From NCBI GenBank assembly GCA_031279205.1, contig JAITIX010000060.1:1-39215 (forward strand): 39,215 nt of DNA, written 5' to 3'. Origin of the DNA: Treponema sp. (GTDB lineage: Bacteria > Spirochaetota > Spirochaetia > Treponematales > Breznakiellaceae). The translations under genes were made by a program, and so were the position numbers. Under the pieces are notes generated by a model. The model saw only the letters and a program-made list of their open reading frames with translations. It had not been told where the DNA came from and ran no database searches. The first letter of the stretch is position 1; the number at the start of each line of letters is the position of its first letter. Positions 11,172-21,010 of the stretch are shown here, one piece after another.

Positions 11172-12260
11172 TCAGCTCAGGATATAATCGCTGTTTATAA
11201 TCTTAAACGACCAGCAGCCGTGCATATTTTCTTCCGGCGCTGTCAAATATTGCCCGTCGCCAATAGCGCGGATAACCACTCCTTCCCGCGCGTGGCCATT
11301 CGGATAGGTTCCTCTGGAATACTCGTACAATTCATCGATGGTTTTCCAGTGGAAACGAGTTTTCTCGATGAACGGCACGGTTGGAATAGCCGCGTTTTGA
11401 GAAAACTGCTCTACCGCCTGCCATGAGCGATAGCGTTGTTCGGCGATATCAAAGAGATTAAAAATAAACAGTTCGTTATCAGCAAGCCCCATTTTGTTAC
11501 CTTGAATATCGGGGCCGGCCTGCTCGCACTGCATCACACAATTAACGAGGCCGTACGCCTCCATCTTACGCGGAATATCATACTTGCACGCCATCGCGTG
11601 AAATATACTCATGGGGCGGAAACGAAGCGTGTTATCTGGCGTAAGTTCCTCTTTTGCCTTAGTCAGTTCCTCATCATAAAGCAAGGAGTTTCGGGACGCG
11701 ATTTGAAACCTGCCGTTGTACAGGGAGAAGTTCGCGTTTTGTCCATCCACTTTTACCGTGCAATAAACCGGCAGTCCCTGCCATTGTTCATCGAACAAAA
11801 AGGGCAAGACCTCGGCACGGGTTTCATCGGTTTTAGGAATAAACGGTGGACGCGCTTTTGTGGATATAGCAACCTCGTCTTCATCCACCTTGCGTACATG
11901 AAGCAGCTCAGTTAAATCATCGCCTTCCTGATAATTCTCCCACGCCTCCGCCGGAATAAGGTCATGGATACTCTCTCTGGTAAGCAATAAACCGTAACTC
12001 ACCAGATTGAACATCTTCATGCACCCGATTTTGAAGCCCTGCCAGCGCGCGCTCCAGCATCGTTTGCGCAAGAACTCGAAAGAGGGGATTTCTGGCAATA
12101 TACTGTCATATTCGACGTATATAACCTTGTCGCCGGCTTGCAGTCTTTTTTCCCCGATAACACGCCATGCCACATTTCTGAACGAGATATAAGCGATCCG
12201 GTCTTTCCCCGGAATCGGTTCAACCGACTTGATAATCTGTACACTTGCCAGACGTCTCAT
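11172..12260 (-). CDS. RNA ligase, DraRnl/Rnl5-like (DRB0094 family)
   Basis: N-terminal OB-like LASVQII..I.PIPGKDRI; nucleotidyltransferase motifs KVDG (I), ASRN (Ia), GPDIQGNKMGL...LFIFNLFDI (III/IIIa), EGVVIRAIG (IV), WSFKIINSDYIL (V). Confidence 0.85.
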   Translation of the reverse strand: MRRLASVQIIKSVEPIPGKDRIAYISFRNVAWRVIGEKRLQAGDKVIYVEYDSILPEIPSFEFLRKRCWSARWQGFKIGCMKMFNLVSYGLLLTRESIHDLIPAEAWENYQEGDDLTELLHVRKVDEDEVAISTKARPPFIPKTDETRAEVLPFLFDEQWQGLPVYCTVKVDGQNANFSLYNGRFQIASRNSLLYDEELTKAKEELTPDNTLRFRPMSIFHAMACKYDIPRKMEAYGLVNCVMQCEQAGPDIQGNKMGLADNELFIFNLFDIAEQRYRSWQAVEQFSQNAAIPTVPFIEKTRFHWKTIDELYEYSRGTYPNGHAREGVVIRAIGDGQYLTAPEENMHGCWSFKIINSDYILS

Positions 12261-12353
12261 ATAAAACCTCCTAATTAATTGAATCTGTATTAGCTCTGTT
12301 TCGCTTTAAAGTCAAGGGCTTCTAGTCGCGTGTAAAATTACTAATCACCGCTA

Positions 12354-12640
12354 TCATTTCCCCCGTTTCCCTTGCATAACAAAATCCTCCATGACGCTTA
12401 TCACATAGGAAATAGTATCGGAAGATTCGGATATCTGTTTCATCGAGTTATCAAGAACGGTCATCGTCAGCTTGTCTGATTCTGTGAGTGTAGCAAGTCC
12501 ATTGGTAAAGGAAACCACATTTTCAATGCTTTCTGTAATCAGAACCGTTTTTGAAGACAGTTAAGTGTAAGCCACCTCAGTGCAGGAGATATGTTCGGTC
12601 TGGGCAACCAGATTACCTGTGATATCGTGGAGCGGATGCG
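12354..12640 (-). pseudogene. Possible methyl-accepting chemotaxis protein remnant
   Basis: Minus DITGNLVAQTEHIS...*LSSKTVLITESIENVV...MKQISESSDTISYVISVMEDF; in-frame TAA. Confidence 0.4.
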
Positions 12641-12895
12641 CTCGCCAGCGGGGAGCGAGGCGGAACAGACCGGACACACTTGGGGAATGCCGGAACGCGC
12701 GGGCTGGCCCTATTGGAGGCGAAGCGTGGGAAACAGCTTGTTTCATAGTTGTGTTTGGAACAGCGCCACAGGAAAAGTCCCAGGCAGAGTAAAGCGGCGC
12801 CGATAATGATGAAGGCCAATGACTGTATCACGATTTCCCCCTGCCTCACGAAGTGTACGGGTTTCAATCTATGCGCCACTGACGTACAATACGGC

Positions 12896-13588
12896 ATGGC
12901 GATTTTATACATTATCGGTACGCCTATCGGGAATCTGGGCGACCTTTCTTTTCGGGCGGTGGACATACTCAAGTCAAGCGATCTTATCGCGTGTGAGGAT
13001 ACCCGCATAACCCTGAAGTTGTTGAACCATTTCGGCATCAGCGCGCCCCTCATCTCATGCCGAGCTGGAAACGAGGATCGGGCGGCGAATAAGGTACTCG
13101 CGCTTCTGGGCGAGGGCAAGACCGTGGCCTACGCCAGCGACGCGGGTACGCCGGCTTTGAGCGACCCTGGTGCAATACTGGCGAGAATAGTGGCGGAGGC
13201 GGGGCATGATGTTATCCCTATTCCAGGCGCTTCGGCGTTTGCGTCTCTGGTGAGCGTGGCCGGGGGCATGGATAAGAGCGTGGTCTTTGAGGGCTTTCTG
13301 TCGCCTAAACCAGGGCGGCGCAAGTCGCGGCTCAAGGAACTACTGGCGCTAGACTGCGCTTTTGTGGTGTATGAATCGCCATTCAGGATTATGAAACTGA
13401 TGGAAGACCTTAGCGGGCTGGACCGGGAACGCTATGTATGTGTGGGAAGGGAGATGACTAAGTGCCATGAGGAGTACCTACGCGGGTCAGTGGCGGAGGT
13501 CTTCGCGGTTTTGGCCACAAGGAATGAGCGCCTAGGCGAATTTTCCGTGTATGTCTCTAGTAATAAACACAACAAGAAAGTAAACTAA
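12896..13588 (+). CDS. rsmI: 16S rRNA (cytidine-2'-O)-methyltransferase
   Basis: MAILYIIGTPIGNLGDLSFRAVDILK...ACEDTR...ASDAGTPALSDPG...PIPGASA.. Confidence 0.93.
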   Translation: MAILYIIGTPIGNLGDLSFRAVDILKSSDLIACEDTRITLKLLNHFGISAPLISCRAGNEDRAANKVLALLGEGKTVAYASDAGTPALSDPGAILARIVAEAGHDVIPIPGASAFASLVSVAGGMDKSVVFEGFLSPKPGRRKSRLKELLALDCAFVVYESPFRIMKLMEDLSGLDRERYVCVGREMTKCHEEYLRGSVAEVFAVLATRNERLGEFSVYVSSNKHNKKVN

Positions 13589-13639
13589 GAGTTGCTCTAT
13601 GCCGATACTCATTTTAGCAACTTAAAAAAGGATAATGTT

Positions 13640-13924
13640 ATGACGATCAATGGTATAAGTAATATCGATTCCATTTCGCCCAATAAGAATGTGAATAACG
13701 CTAGTAAGATCGGCGGGTTCTCTTGCGCCGACTCTATATCGCTCTCTGCGGACGCGGTGGAAAAGGCTGAACTGTACCACGTGGCTGAAATCGTGGCGGC
13801 AACGCCAGATGTTCGCGCGGATCGGGTCGTGGAGTTGAAAGCAAAGATCAATGATCCTTCGTATATCAATGATACGATTCTTAACGCCACTGCGGATAAG
13901 CTTATGGAAGCCTTCGGTTGGTAA
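13640..13924 (+). CDS. flgM: Anti-sigma-28 factor FlgM
   Basis: DSISLSADAVEKAELYHVAEIVAATPDVRADRVVELKAKINDPSYIND. Confidence 0.85.
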   Translation: MTINGISNIDSISPNKNVNNASKIGGFSCADSISLSADAVEKAELYHVAEIVAATPDVRADRVVELKAKINDPSYINDTILNATADKLMEAFGW

Positions 13925-13942
13925 GCCGGCAAGGATTGGCGA

Positions 13943-13983
13943 AAGTGGAACCAGTGCTTAACGTGGTGGTTCCACTTTTTTTG
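13943..13983 (+). terminator. Rho-independent terminator downstream of flgM
   Basis: aagtggaacca/tggttccactt 11-bp stem followed by T-run. Confidence 0.85.
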
Positions 13984-14026
13984 ACCCGTGCATTTTGAAA
14001 AGTGATTATTTTCCGATAATAACAAT

Positions 14027-15175
14027 ATGACCGATCTTTCATTTAGGATATATCCTGAATTCACTGTTGGCTTGAATATCCTTAACCGCGCCGGAACCAT
14101 TTGTAAAACCCATGGTACAAGGGCGCTTATCGCCACTGAACAGGACGCTGACAAGCACGCGGTTGAACGGCTGATTACGATTCTGCTGGACGCGGGGGTG
14201 GAGGCAATTCTCTTTGATGCTATAACCCCTTACACCACGGCGGATACAGCAAACGTGATGGCCGAGCTTGCCTGCGGGTCCCGTGCTTCAATGATCATTG
14301 GGTTCGGAGGACTTAAAACACAGGCCATTGCTCGTCTCACCGCTATCATTGCCCGCTCCGGTTTGGAAATCTTCGAGCTGCTGGACGGCAAAGACCCGGA
14401 AAGCGCCTATGTCTCTGGTAATAAAGAAGATTTTCTCCCATACATAGCAATCTTAGGTGAGACTGACCCGTTTGTGTTTGCGCAACACTTTATCGCCATT
14501 GATCCGCGAGACCGTTCGGTTAAACTCATCAAAACACCCAAAGGTTTGTGCGCCGCTCTCTTGCTTGACTGCGAGTGCATGAAAAACGCGGCAAACAAAC
14601 CAGTTTCCACGTTTGACGCCATGAGTATCGCGCTTGAGGCTTATTGCTCCCGAAGCGCGAACTTCTTCTCTGATGCCCTGATTGAGCGGGCGCTCAGTCA
14701 TTACTCCCGCCTAATCGTTGCTTCTGACGCCGAGACAAGCGTCGAAGACTTCATCAGCGCGTTCCTCTTTACGAGCATGGGCGCAACCTTGAGTAAACCG
14801 GGCATTGGGACCAGCTTGGCTTATGCAATATACGGTCGGTTTACGGTGGAAAAGACACAGTGCGCTGCGATATTGCTTCCCCATATCCTTGAAAAGCTCA
14901 TCAGCGTGCGCCCTGAAAAAATGGCCAAAGTCGCAACCCTGCTGGGCGCGGCGACAGACGGGCTTTCCGTGGCTGAGACCGCAAACGCGGCGCTTACGAT
15001 TATACGCACCCGTCTTGCGGAACACGGTCTGCCCTCCCATTTACAGAACCTCGATCTGGTACTGGATCGACTGATTCCAATCGCCGAAGCAGCGCGTAGT
15101 CTGGAATTCATCGCCTACTCACCGTGGACCGTTACTTCAGAAGAAGCCTTTGAACTGGTAAAACAGGCTTTTTAG
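14027..15175 (+). CDS. Iron-containing alcohol dehydrogenase family protein
   Basis: IIGFGGLKTQ, SDAETSVEDFISAFLFTSMGATLSKPGIGTSLAYAIYGRF pattern. Confidence 0.65.
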   Translation: MTDLSFRIYPEFTVGLNILNRAGTICKTHGTRALIATEQDADKHAVERLITILLDAGVEAILFDAITPYTTADTANVMAELACGSRASMIIGFGGLKTQAIARLTAIIARSGLEIFELLDGKDPESAYVSGNKEDFLPYIAILGETDPFVFAQHFIAIDPRDRSVKLIKTPKGLCAALLLDCECMKNAANKPVSTFDAMSIALEAYCSRSANFFSDALIERALSHYSRLIVASDAETSVEDFISAFLFTSMGATLSKPGIGTSLAYAIYGRFTVEKTQCAAILLPHILEKLISVRPEKMAKVATLLGAATDGLSVAETANAALTIIRTRLAEHGLPSHLQNLDLVLDRLIPIAEAARSLEFIAYSPWTVTSEEAFELVKQAF

Positions 15176-15182
15176 AAACAAA

Positions 15183-16514
15183 GTGGATATGGATATACAT
15201 CAGCGGCTTGCCATTTCAGGCATTGCTATTCCCCAACTCCTGCTTCCCAAAGCAAGTGTTGATTTACAAAAGTGGGCGACCATTGCCTGCGATCAGTTTA
15301 CGCAGGATTACGCTTATTGGGAGGCGGTTAAAAAGCTGGCCGGCGCGTCTCCCTCCACCCTGAACCTGATTCTACCGGAAATCTTTCTTGCGAAACCGCA
15401 AGGCGCGGAAACTACAGCACGAATTGCGGCAATCCATGACACAATGGCCGCATACCTCGCTCAAGGCCTGCTTGTTCCCTGTGAACGCGGCGCTGTCTAT
15501 ATTGAACGAAAAACCCCCTTTCACGAGCGGCGGCGCGGGATTGTACTGTGCGTTGACCTAGAACACTATGACTGGAAACCAGAAGCGCGCCCCCTGATTC
15601 GGAGTACTGAGGGAACCGTGGAAGAGCGGCTTCCACCCCGAATGGCGGTTCGCCGGAACGCAGCGCTTGAAACGTCCCACATTCTGCTCCTTATTGATGA
15701 CGAAGATGACGCCTTACTGCCCACACTAGGCGAGCGCGCAAAACAGGCGGAACCACTCTACACAACCGGGCTTTCAATGGACAGCGGCACGGTTTCGGGC
15801 TGGCTTTTGAAGCAAGAGGCTGACTGGGCATATCTCGCAAAAGCGCTTGAGGGACTTGCGGCGCGCTACGGCGGCGCGTCTGACGCGCCATTTCTCTTTG
15901 CCGTGGGCGACGGCAACCATTCGCTTGCTAGCGCAAAGGCGATCTGGCTGGAATACAAGGCGGCGCATAGCGGCGAAGAAGGCCTGGCAAAGCACCCCGC
16001 CCGTTACGCGCTGGTTGAAATCGAAAACCTCTATGACGCGGGCATTGCCTTTGAACCGATTCACCGCGTGATCTTTGGCGCATCGCTTGCCAGCGTCAGA
16101 GCAACCCTTGCCGCGCTGCCCGCCTTTTCAAGTCGCACTGTGGCAAGCCGCGAAGAACTGGCCCACATGGTGGAAACTGCAGCCGGTGAGCGAAACCGGC
16201 TTGGACTAGTTTCTGGTGGCTCGTATCTGTTGGTGGAATCTGAGCATCAGGGCATCGCCACCAACACGCTCCAGCCTCTGCTCGATGCCTTCATCACCAG
16301 CAATCCAGCGTATTCAATTGATTACATACACGGTGAAAACAGCCTGTTTCAGACCGCGCAGGGAGGCGCAGTGGGACTGCTCCTTCCCCCTATCGATAAG
16401 CATGACCTTTTCAAAACCGTGGCAAGACGCGGACCCCTTCCCCAAAAAAGTTTTTCAATAGGAGAAGCAAAAGAAAAACGTTTTTATCTAGAATGTCGTA
16501 AGTTGTTCCGATAA
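15183..16514 (+). CDS. DUF1015 family protein
   Basis: WATIACDQFTQDYAYWEAV, FAVGDGNHSLASAKAIW, HGENSLFQTAQGGAVGLLLPP. Confidence 0.85.
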   Translation: MDMDIHQRLAISGIAIPQLLLPKASVDLQKWATIACDQFTQDYAYWEAVKKLAGASPSTLNLILPEIFLAKPQGAETTARIAAIHDTMAAYLAQGLLVPCERGAVYIERKTPFHERRRGIVLCVDLEHYDWKPEARPLIRSTEGTVEERLPPRMAVRRNAALETSHILLLIDDEDDALLPTLGERAKQAEPLYTTGLSMDSGTVSGWLLKQEADWAYLAKALEGLAARYGGASDAPFLFAVGDGNHSLASAKAIWLEYKAAHSGEEGLAKHPARYALVEIENLYDAGIAFEPIHRVIFGASLASVRATLAALPAFSSRTVASREELAHMVETAAGERNRLGLVSGGSYLLVESEHQGIATNTLQPLLDAFITSNPAYSIDYIHGENSLFQTAQGGAVGLLLPPIDKHDLFKTVARRGPLPQKSFSIGEAKEKRFYLECRKLFR

Positions 16515-16531
16515 GATTATTGTAGGCTCCT

Positions 16532-16618
16532 TAATCACGGGCGCCACAGATAAATTAAGATAATAAGTAAACTGTAGCCGATAGGTCTCTCCGTTTAGTT
16601 GCGTGGCGCCCGTGATTA
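16532..16618. repeat. Perfect 16-bp inverted repeat with 55-nt loop between convergent genes
   Basis: taatcacgggcgccac (16532-16547) / gtggcgcccgtgatta (16603-16618). Confidence 0.9.
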
Positions 16619-16627
16619 GGGAACTTT

Positions 16628-18868
16628 TTACTTCCTTTGCCACACTTCAATTTCAGCGATGTTACAGTTACGCGAGTCTCCTTCGCCGTTTGTTGCGTAT
16701 TTTATGTACCGGTAGGTTTTCTCAGCAACGCCCTCCGCAAAATCACGGGAGTAAACTGCCGTCAGCGCCTTTGACGCAGGCGTTGAGGAAACCGTATAGA
16801 TTGCCTCCCAGTCTATCCCATCGGCCGAACCATAAAAGGAACCAGTTACTCGATACTCAAAACCCGGTCGCGGCGCATATTTCAGCGCCCCAATCTTGTA
16901 CGCACCCCCCAAATCAAGGGTAACGTAGCCATTGATGAGTCCGTCAAAGAAAGACTCCAAGTTTCCGTCAACAACTCTCTTGCAGTCGTTGGGGTTAGAC
17001 TGACCATTCCATGGAACGCTGCCAGTAATCTGTTCAGGCGCTATCTCCACTTTGCTTAAACCCCGTATATCCAGAACCGCAACGTTTACACTGTCCGTAA
17101 GCCCGAATTTTTCGCTTCGCGCCGTAACGCGTACATTTCCCTCTTTTAAAGGAGTGAGTATACCCGCCGCGCTTATCGTCGCAATCGCCTTATCGGAAAC
17201 CAACCACGCTACCGGGGAACCATCGCTACTTTGGGCAATATAGGCACTCGTTTCCCCAACAAAAGTATCCGCTGGCCCTGCCACCGCAATGTACCCAGGA
17301 ATCTCAGGCTTCTCCCCATCAATGACAAAGGTTGTAACTGAATTGGCGAGAAGCGTAAAGCTGAATTGCTTATCCTTGACTTCAATGAGCGCAACATCTT
17401 TCCAGTGTTCGCCGCCATCAAAAGCACCTCTGGTACGGATTGCCTTCGCGTATTGCGGAACACTGCTAAAGTTCGAAAGATCAAACGTGTAGTTCTTCGG
17501 ATTCGCATCGACGTTTACCGCGACAATCTTTACAGCACCGCTTTCCTTGTTGTACGCCGCCAGTATCTGCTTATCAGATGAGCCGATAATGGTATCGCCT
17601 GGGATTATGTAGCGGGTAAACTGACCGAATACATAGTATTTCTGGGTGAGGTAGATTTTTTTCTCATCATGATCCGCCATGCCGACTCCCCAGATTCCCG
17701 CGTCCTGCCGCAGCCCGACTCCAGCTTCAGGATGAGAACCGTCCGGCGCGGTGAACCTTGAATCCTTATGGAAGTCAATGATGTTCCACAAAACCCAGGC
17801 AGAAGGCCGCAGCTCATTCATATCAATAAGAATCCTGTTTGCAAGCCATAAACCCGCACCCATGTCCCCAGGATTGCTTCCCTCTGTTCCGCCGCCATCA
17901 ACCTCACTCATCCACAAGTCTTTACCCAGCTCGATTGCCTTTGCCTTTACCCCAGCTCGGTCTGAACCGCCGTAGGTATGAGTGTCGATTCTGCCCAGAG
18001 CTGCCTTTGCCTCCTCAGAGAGCCGGCTTAAATTGTCTCTAGTCTGCTCTATGATGCTCTCATCCATACCCGCAACCAGTACATCCCGCAAACCCGCGGC
18101 ATTCAAAGCTTGCCGCGTGGCGATCAGTATCTTGGATTCACTCTCGCCATGATCATAATGACAGCCTTCCTGCTTGTTACTGTATGCCTCCCAATAATTG
18201 GTGTCAGGCTCGTTTATGGGAGAGTAACTCTGAAAGGTGATGCCGAATTCATCCTTAAAATGCCGCGTAACCTGCGCTATATATTTGGCGAACTCACCAT
18301 ACTGGTCTGCCCTGAGATTATCTTTGCCAGCAGGACTATTGCCTGATGAGCAGCCCGAAACCGTCATAAACCAGGGCGGGGAATTGGAAAACCCCTCAAC
18401 ATAGAACGCAGGATTAGCCGCCAAAGCCGCCAGAGTTATGGCACGCTGGTTTTGATCCACGGTCCAGTCATAAACCAGATCGCCGTTTTCGTCAAAACCA
18501 GTCGCGTAACCCGGAATCTTTGAGTCAGAACGGCTTATGTGATTATGGGCAGGATCATCGCCGCCGCCAACGTTGTAGCGTCCAATGTCCAGCCCCAGCC
18601 CTTCTTCCGAGAAGAAAAGTTTCGCTGCCTGCTCGGTCAACGATTCATCGTAGCCCAGCCGGTTTGCCCACCAGCAGAGAGCGGTTCCCCAGCCCTCAAA
18701 GCGCCCGTTGTTAAAGGGTGAAGCGTCATCAGGGTTAAGTTTCACCCTGACACTTGGAACAGGCGCAGAATCACCGCTCGTTTCCGAAGCCGAACTTGAT
18801 TGACACGAAACGCAGGTCAATACCACAGGCATAAGCGCCAAGCCTAAAAATAATTTGTGTTCAAGCAT
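16628..18868 (-). CDS. GH30 endo-beta-1,6-galactanase-like lipoprotein with Big2-like and F5/8C (discoidin)-like domains
   Basis: FEGWGTALCWWANRLG, RYNVGGGDDP, SYSPINEPDTNYWE, LWMSEVDGGG; SDKAIATISAAGILTPLKEG (Big2); LTCVSC lipobox. Confidence 0.85.
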   Translation of the reverse strand: MLEHKLFLGLALMPVVLTCVSCQSSSASETSGDSAPVPSVRVKLNPDDASPFNNGRFEGWGTALCWWANRLGYDESLTEQAAKLFFSEEGLGLDIGRYNVGGGDDPAHNHISRSDSKIPGYATGFDENGDLVYDWTVDQNQRAITLAALAANPAFYVEGFSNSPPWFMTVSGCSSGNSPAGKDNLRADQYGEFAKYIAQVTRHFKDEFGITFQSYSPINEPDTNYWEAYSNKQEGCHYDHGESESKILIATRQALNAAGLRDVLVAGMDESIIEQTRDNLSRLSEEAKAALGRIDTHTYGGSDRAGVKAKAIELGKDLWMSEVDGGGTEGSNPGDMGAGLWLANRILIDMNELRPSAWVLWNIIDFHKDSRFTAPDGSHPEAGVGLRQDAGIWGVGMADHDEKKIYLTQKYYVFGQFTRYIIPGDTIIGSSDKQILAAYNKESGAVKIVAVNVDANPKNYTFDLSNFSSVPQYAKAIRTRGAFDGGEHWKDVALIEVKDKQFSFTLLANSVTTFVIDGEKPEIPGYIAVAGPADTFVGETSAYIAQSSDGSPVAWLVSDKAIATISAAGILTPLKEGNVRVTARSEKFGLTDSVNVAVLDIRGLSKVEIAPEQITGSVPWNGQSNPNDCKRVVDGNLESFFDGLINGYVTLDLGGAYKIGALKYAPRPGFEYRVTGSFYGSADGIDWEAIYTVSSTPASKALTAVYSRDFAEGVAEKTYRYIKYATNGEGDSRNCNIAEIEVWQRK

Positions 18869-18994
18869 AGAATTTCACTCCATATCCATAGTATATTACC
18901 TTGCCACTCATAGATAGGCATATATTAAAAATGAGGAGACTATCTAACACACCAACGTGAGCATCCATAAGAACAGCCCTCTAAGAAAAACAAG

Positions 18995-19438
18995 ATGAGT
19001 ACTTTTAAAGAAGAAATCATCCTGGCCAATGCCGCGGATATCAGCAACGCCAGAGCAGGAATTATTCCGAACACGAAAATCTGTAAAATGACAGTACAGG
19101 CAATGCCCGACACCGGAGCGTAGACACTGGTTATCAACGAGGATATCCGGCAAAAGCTGGGGCTTGCCATTGAGGAAACATCCCAATCGACCCTTGCTGA
19201 CGGCAAAACAGATACCTATGATGTAACCGAAGGAGTGAAAATCCAGTGGAAAGACCGCAGCATCATACTTCCCGCTGTTGTAGTTCCCAATACAAAGGAA
19301 ATACTCCTGGGCGCGTTGCCCCTTGAGGCTATGGACGTAATGGTTGATCCAGTACATGAACAACTGGTTGGGGTTCACGGCGATCAGCCTCTGCACGTCA
19401 TTTATTCATTTCAATCCACACGCTTCACGCACTCATAA
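18995..19438 (+). pseudogene. Retropepsin-like clan AA aspartic protease with in-frame TAG
   Basis: ORF from ATG 18995: ...KMTVQAMPDTGA*TLVINEDIRQKLGLAI...LADGKTDTYDVTEGVKIQWKDR...EILLGALPLEAMDVMVDP; TAG at 19121-19123, frame continues to 19438. Confidence 0.7.
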
Positions 19439-19471
19439 GAAGCGAGACAGCTCCCTCATAGAGGAGTTTAA

Positions 19472-19511
19472 TACCCCGCCACTCCATCACACTCTGCGGC
19501 GGGGATTTTTT
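19472..19511 (+). terminator. Rho-independent terminator
   Basis: ccccgcc...ggcgggg stem followed by attttttatta. Confidence 0.8.
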
Positions 19512-19647
19512 ATTAGAAGTCAGAAAGGAGTATCGAAAGCGTGCCGCAGGGAGCGTGCCGCGCCTCGTTTGCGAGCAACGATGATCCAGAGGGCGTTGCG
19601 GAAGCATCCCCGTTAGGGTAAAATGAAGTATGAACGAGGAGTAATCT

Positions 19648-20208
19648 ATGCCCGATTTGACCAAAGAAGAATCCAACGCATTGGACGAGTATTGGACAAA
19701 AGACACACCTAAGATTGACGCTGGCAAGTCCTGTTTTGTTAGACGGCGGCTGGAGGCGTATGTAGTGGAAGGAGACAAGTTCTCTTGCGCGGAGTCGCTC
19801 GCTTTCGGCGCGGAGTCATTCGCTTTCGGCGCGGAGTCGCTCGCCGCCGGCGCGGGGTCGCTCGCTTTCGGCGCGGGGTCGCTCGCTTTCGGCGCGGAGT
19901 CATTCGCCGCCGGCGCGGAGTCGCTCGCTTTCGGCGCGGAGTCATTCGCCGCCGGCGCGGGGTCGCTCGCCGCCGGCGCGGGGTCATTCGCCGCCGGCGC
20001 GGAGTCGCTCGCCGCCGGCGCGGAGTCATTCGCCGCCGGCGCGGGGTCGCTCGCTTTCGGCGCGGAGTCGCTGGCATCTGGGAATAAATCGTTCATTTTC
20101 CAGTTTCCCTTATCTAGGCTGGAAAAAATATATCGGTATAGGAGATTAAAATGTCTGATAATGTACCTTCAGGGGACGCAGCATTTGGCGTGTTCTTCGA
20201 GAACATAG
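19648..20208 (+). CDS. Small conserved hypothetical (antitoxin-like N-terminus) whose C-terminus is replaced by a repeat-encoded (AESLAFG/AAG)n tail
   Basis: SD 'gaggag' before ATG; MPDLTKEESNALDEYWTKDTPKIDAGKSCFVRRR then continuous 7-aa repeats. Confidence 0.5.
   Translation: MPDLTKEESNALDEYWTKDTPKIDAGKSCFVRRRLEAYVVEGDKFSCAESLAFGAESFAFGAESLAAGAGSLAFGAGSLAFGAESFAAGAESLAFGAESFAAGAGSLAAGAGSFAAGAESLAAGAESFAAGAGSLAFGAESLASGNKSFIFQFPLSRLEKIYRYRRLKCLIMYLQGTQHLACSSRT
19786..20085. repeat. 21-bp tandem array, copy 1 (~14 units)
   Basis: gcggagtcgctcgctttcggc / gcggagtcattcgccgccggc variants; minus strand encodes (SAPKASD/SAPAAND)n. Confidence 0.95.
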
Positions 20209-20819
20209 TCAATTATGTTAACCAAAAGACCAGTGGAACTCCTCCCGCGTGGAGCCACATTCCCCAGGCGGAAAGCGATAAACTGAAAGACGCAAAGAAC
20301 GCCTGGATCGCGGCTTATGAGCAGACGAAAGTTCCCCACACCCCGGTGCAGACCGCGGAAAAGAACCGTGTCCGTAAAAGTTCCGAGACTTTCCTTCGGG
20401 AATTCATCAATCGCTTCCTCCGCTACGCCCCGGTAAGCAATGAGGATCGGGATAATATGGGCATTCACAACAAGAAAGACAGACGCAGTTCTGTAACGGT
20501 TCCCACCACGAGTCCGCAGCTTACCGTTGACACCGGCACTCGTTGCCGCCTCATCATCTACTACAAAGATGAAAAAAGTACCCGCCGGGGCAAGCCTGCG
20601 GGGGTTCACGGCATTGAGGTGCGCTGGGCTATTCTTGACCATCTGCCTGAAAGCATCAAGGAACTGACTAATTCCGCCTTTGACACTAACCCACCCCTGA
20701 CGCTGGAGTTTGACGAGCAGGATCGGGGCAAGCGGGTCTATATGTCGGGTTGCTGGGAAATCGAGCGGGAAGGGGAGAAAGGGCCGCCCGGGGCGATTGT
20801 GGAGGCAGTGATTCCATAG
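20151..20819 (+). CDS. Conserved hypothetical protein (paralog of 209-898)
   Basis: SD 'aggag' before ATG; WSHIPQAESDKL, PHTPVQTAEKNRVR, FINRFLRYAPVSNEDRDNMGIH, RGKRVYMSGCWE. Confidence 0.8.
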   Translation: MSDNVPSGDAAFGVFFENIVNYVNQKTSGTPPAWSHIPQAESDKLKDAKNAWIAAYEQTKVPHTPVQTAEKNRVRKSSETFLREFINRFLRYAPVSNEDRDNMGIHNKKDRRSSVTVPTTSPQLTVDTGTRCRLIIYYKDEKSTRRGKPAGVHGIEVRWAILDHLPESIKELTNSAFDTNPPLTLEFDEQDRGKRVYMSGCWEIEREGEKGPPGAIVEAVIP

Positions 20820-21010
20820 AGAGTTAGAAGTGAGTAGGCAGAACTTGTATTGGGTATGCGTAGTCTTGACTTCTCCTACTCTTCCTTAGCCGCCTGTTCT
20901 ACCGCGAAGAGTGCGGTCAGGCGGCTGAGGGTAAGAGCTTGTTCAATAATTGGCGGTGGGGACGCGACATGCTGCGTCTCCACAGTCTTGCAGTCCCCGC
21001 CATATCGTCT

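Noticed and set aside
11436-11915. 159-aa + strand ORF
   Set aside because: Antisense to the well supported RNA ligase.
19739-20077. Arg-rich ORFs (RRKRATPRRRR, RRGVARFRRGV) as real basic proteins
   Set aside because: By-product of GC-rich 21-bp units read in other frames; no RBS or non-repeat homologous part.
19786-20085. CRISPR or diversity-generating retroelement template
   Set aside because: No spacers, no reverse transcriptase, no adenine-biased TR/VR pair; simple head-to-tail 21-bp units.
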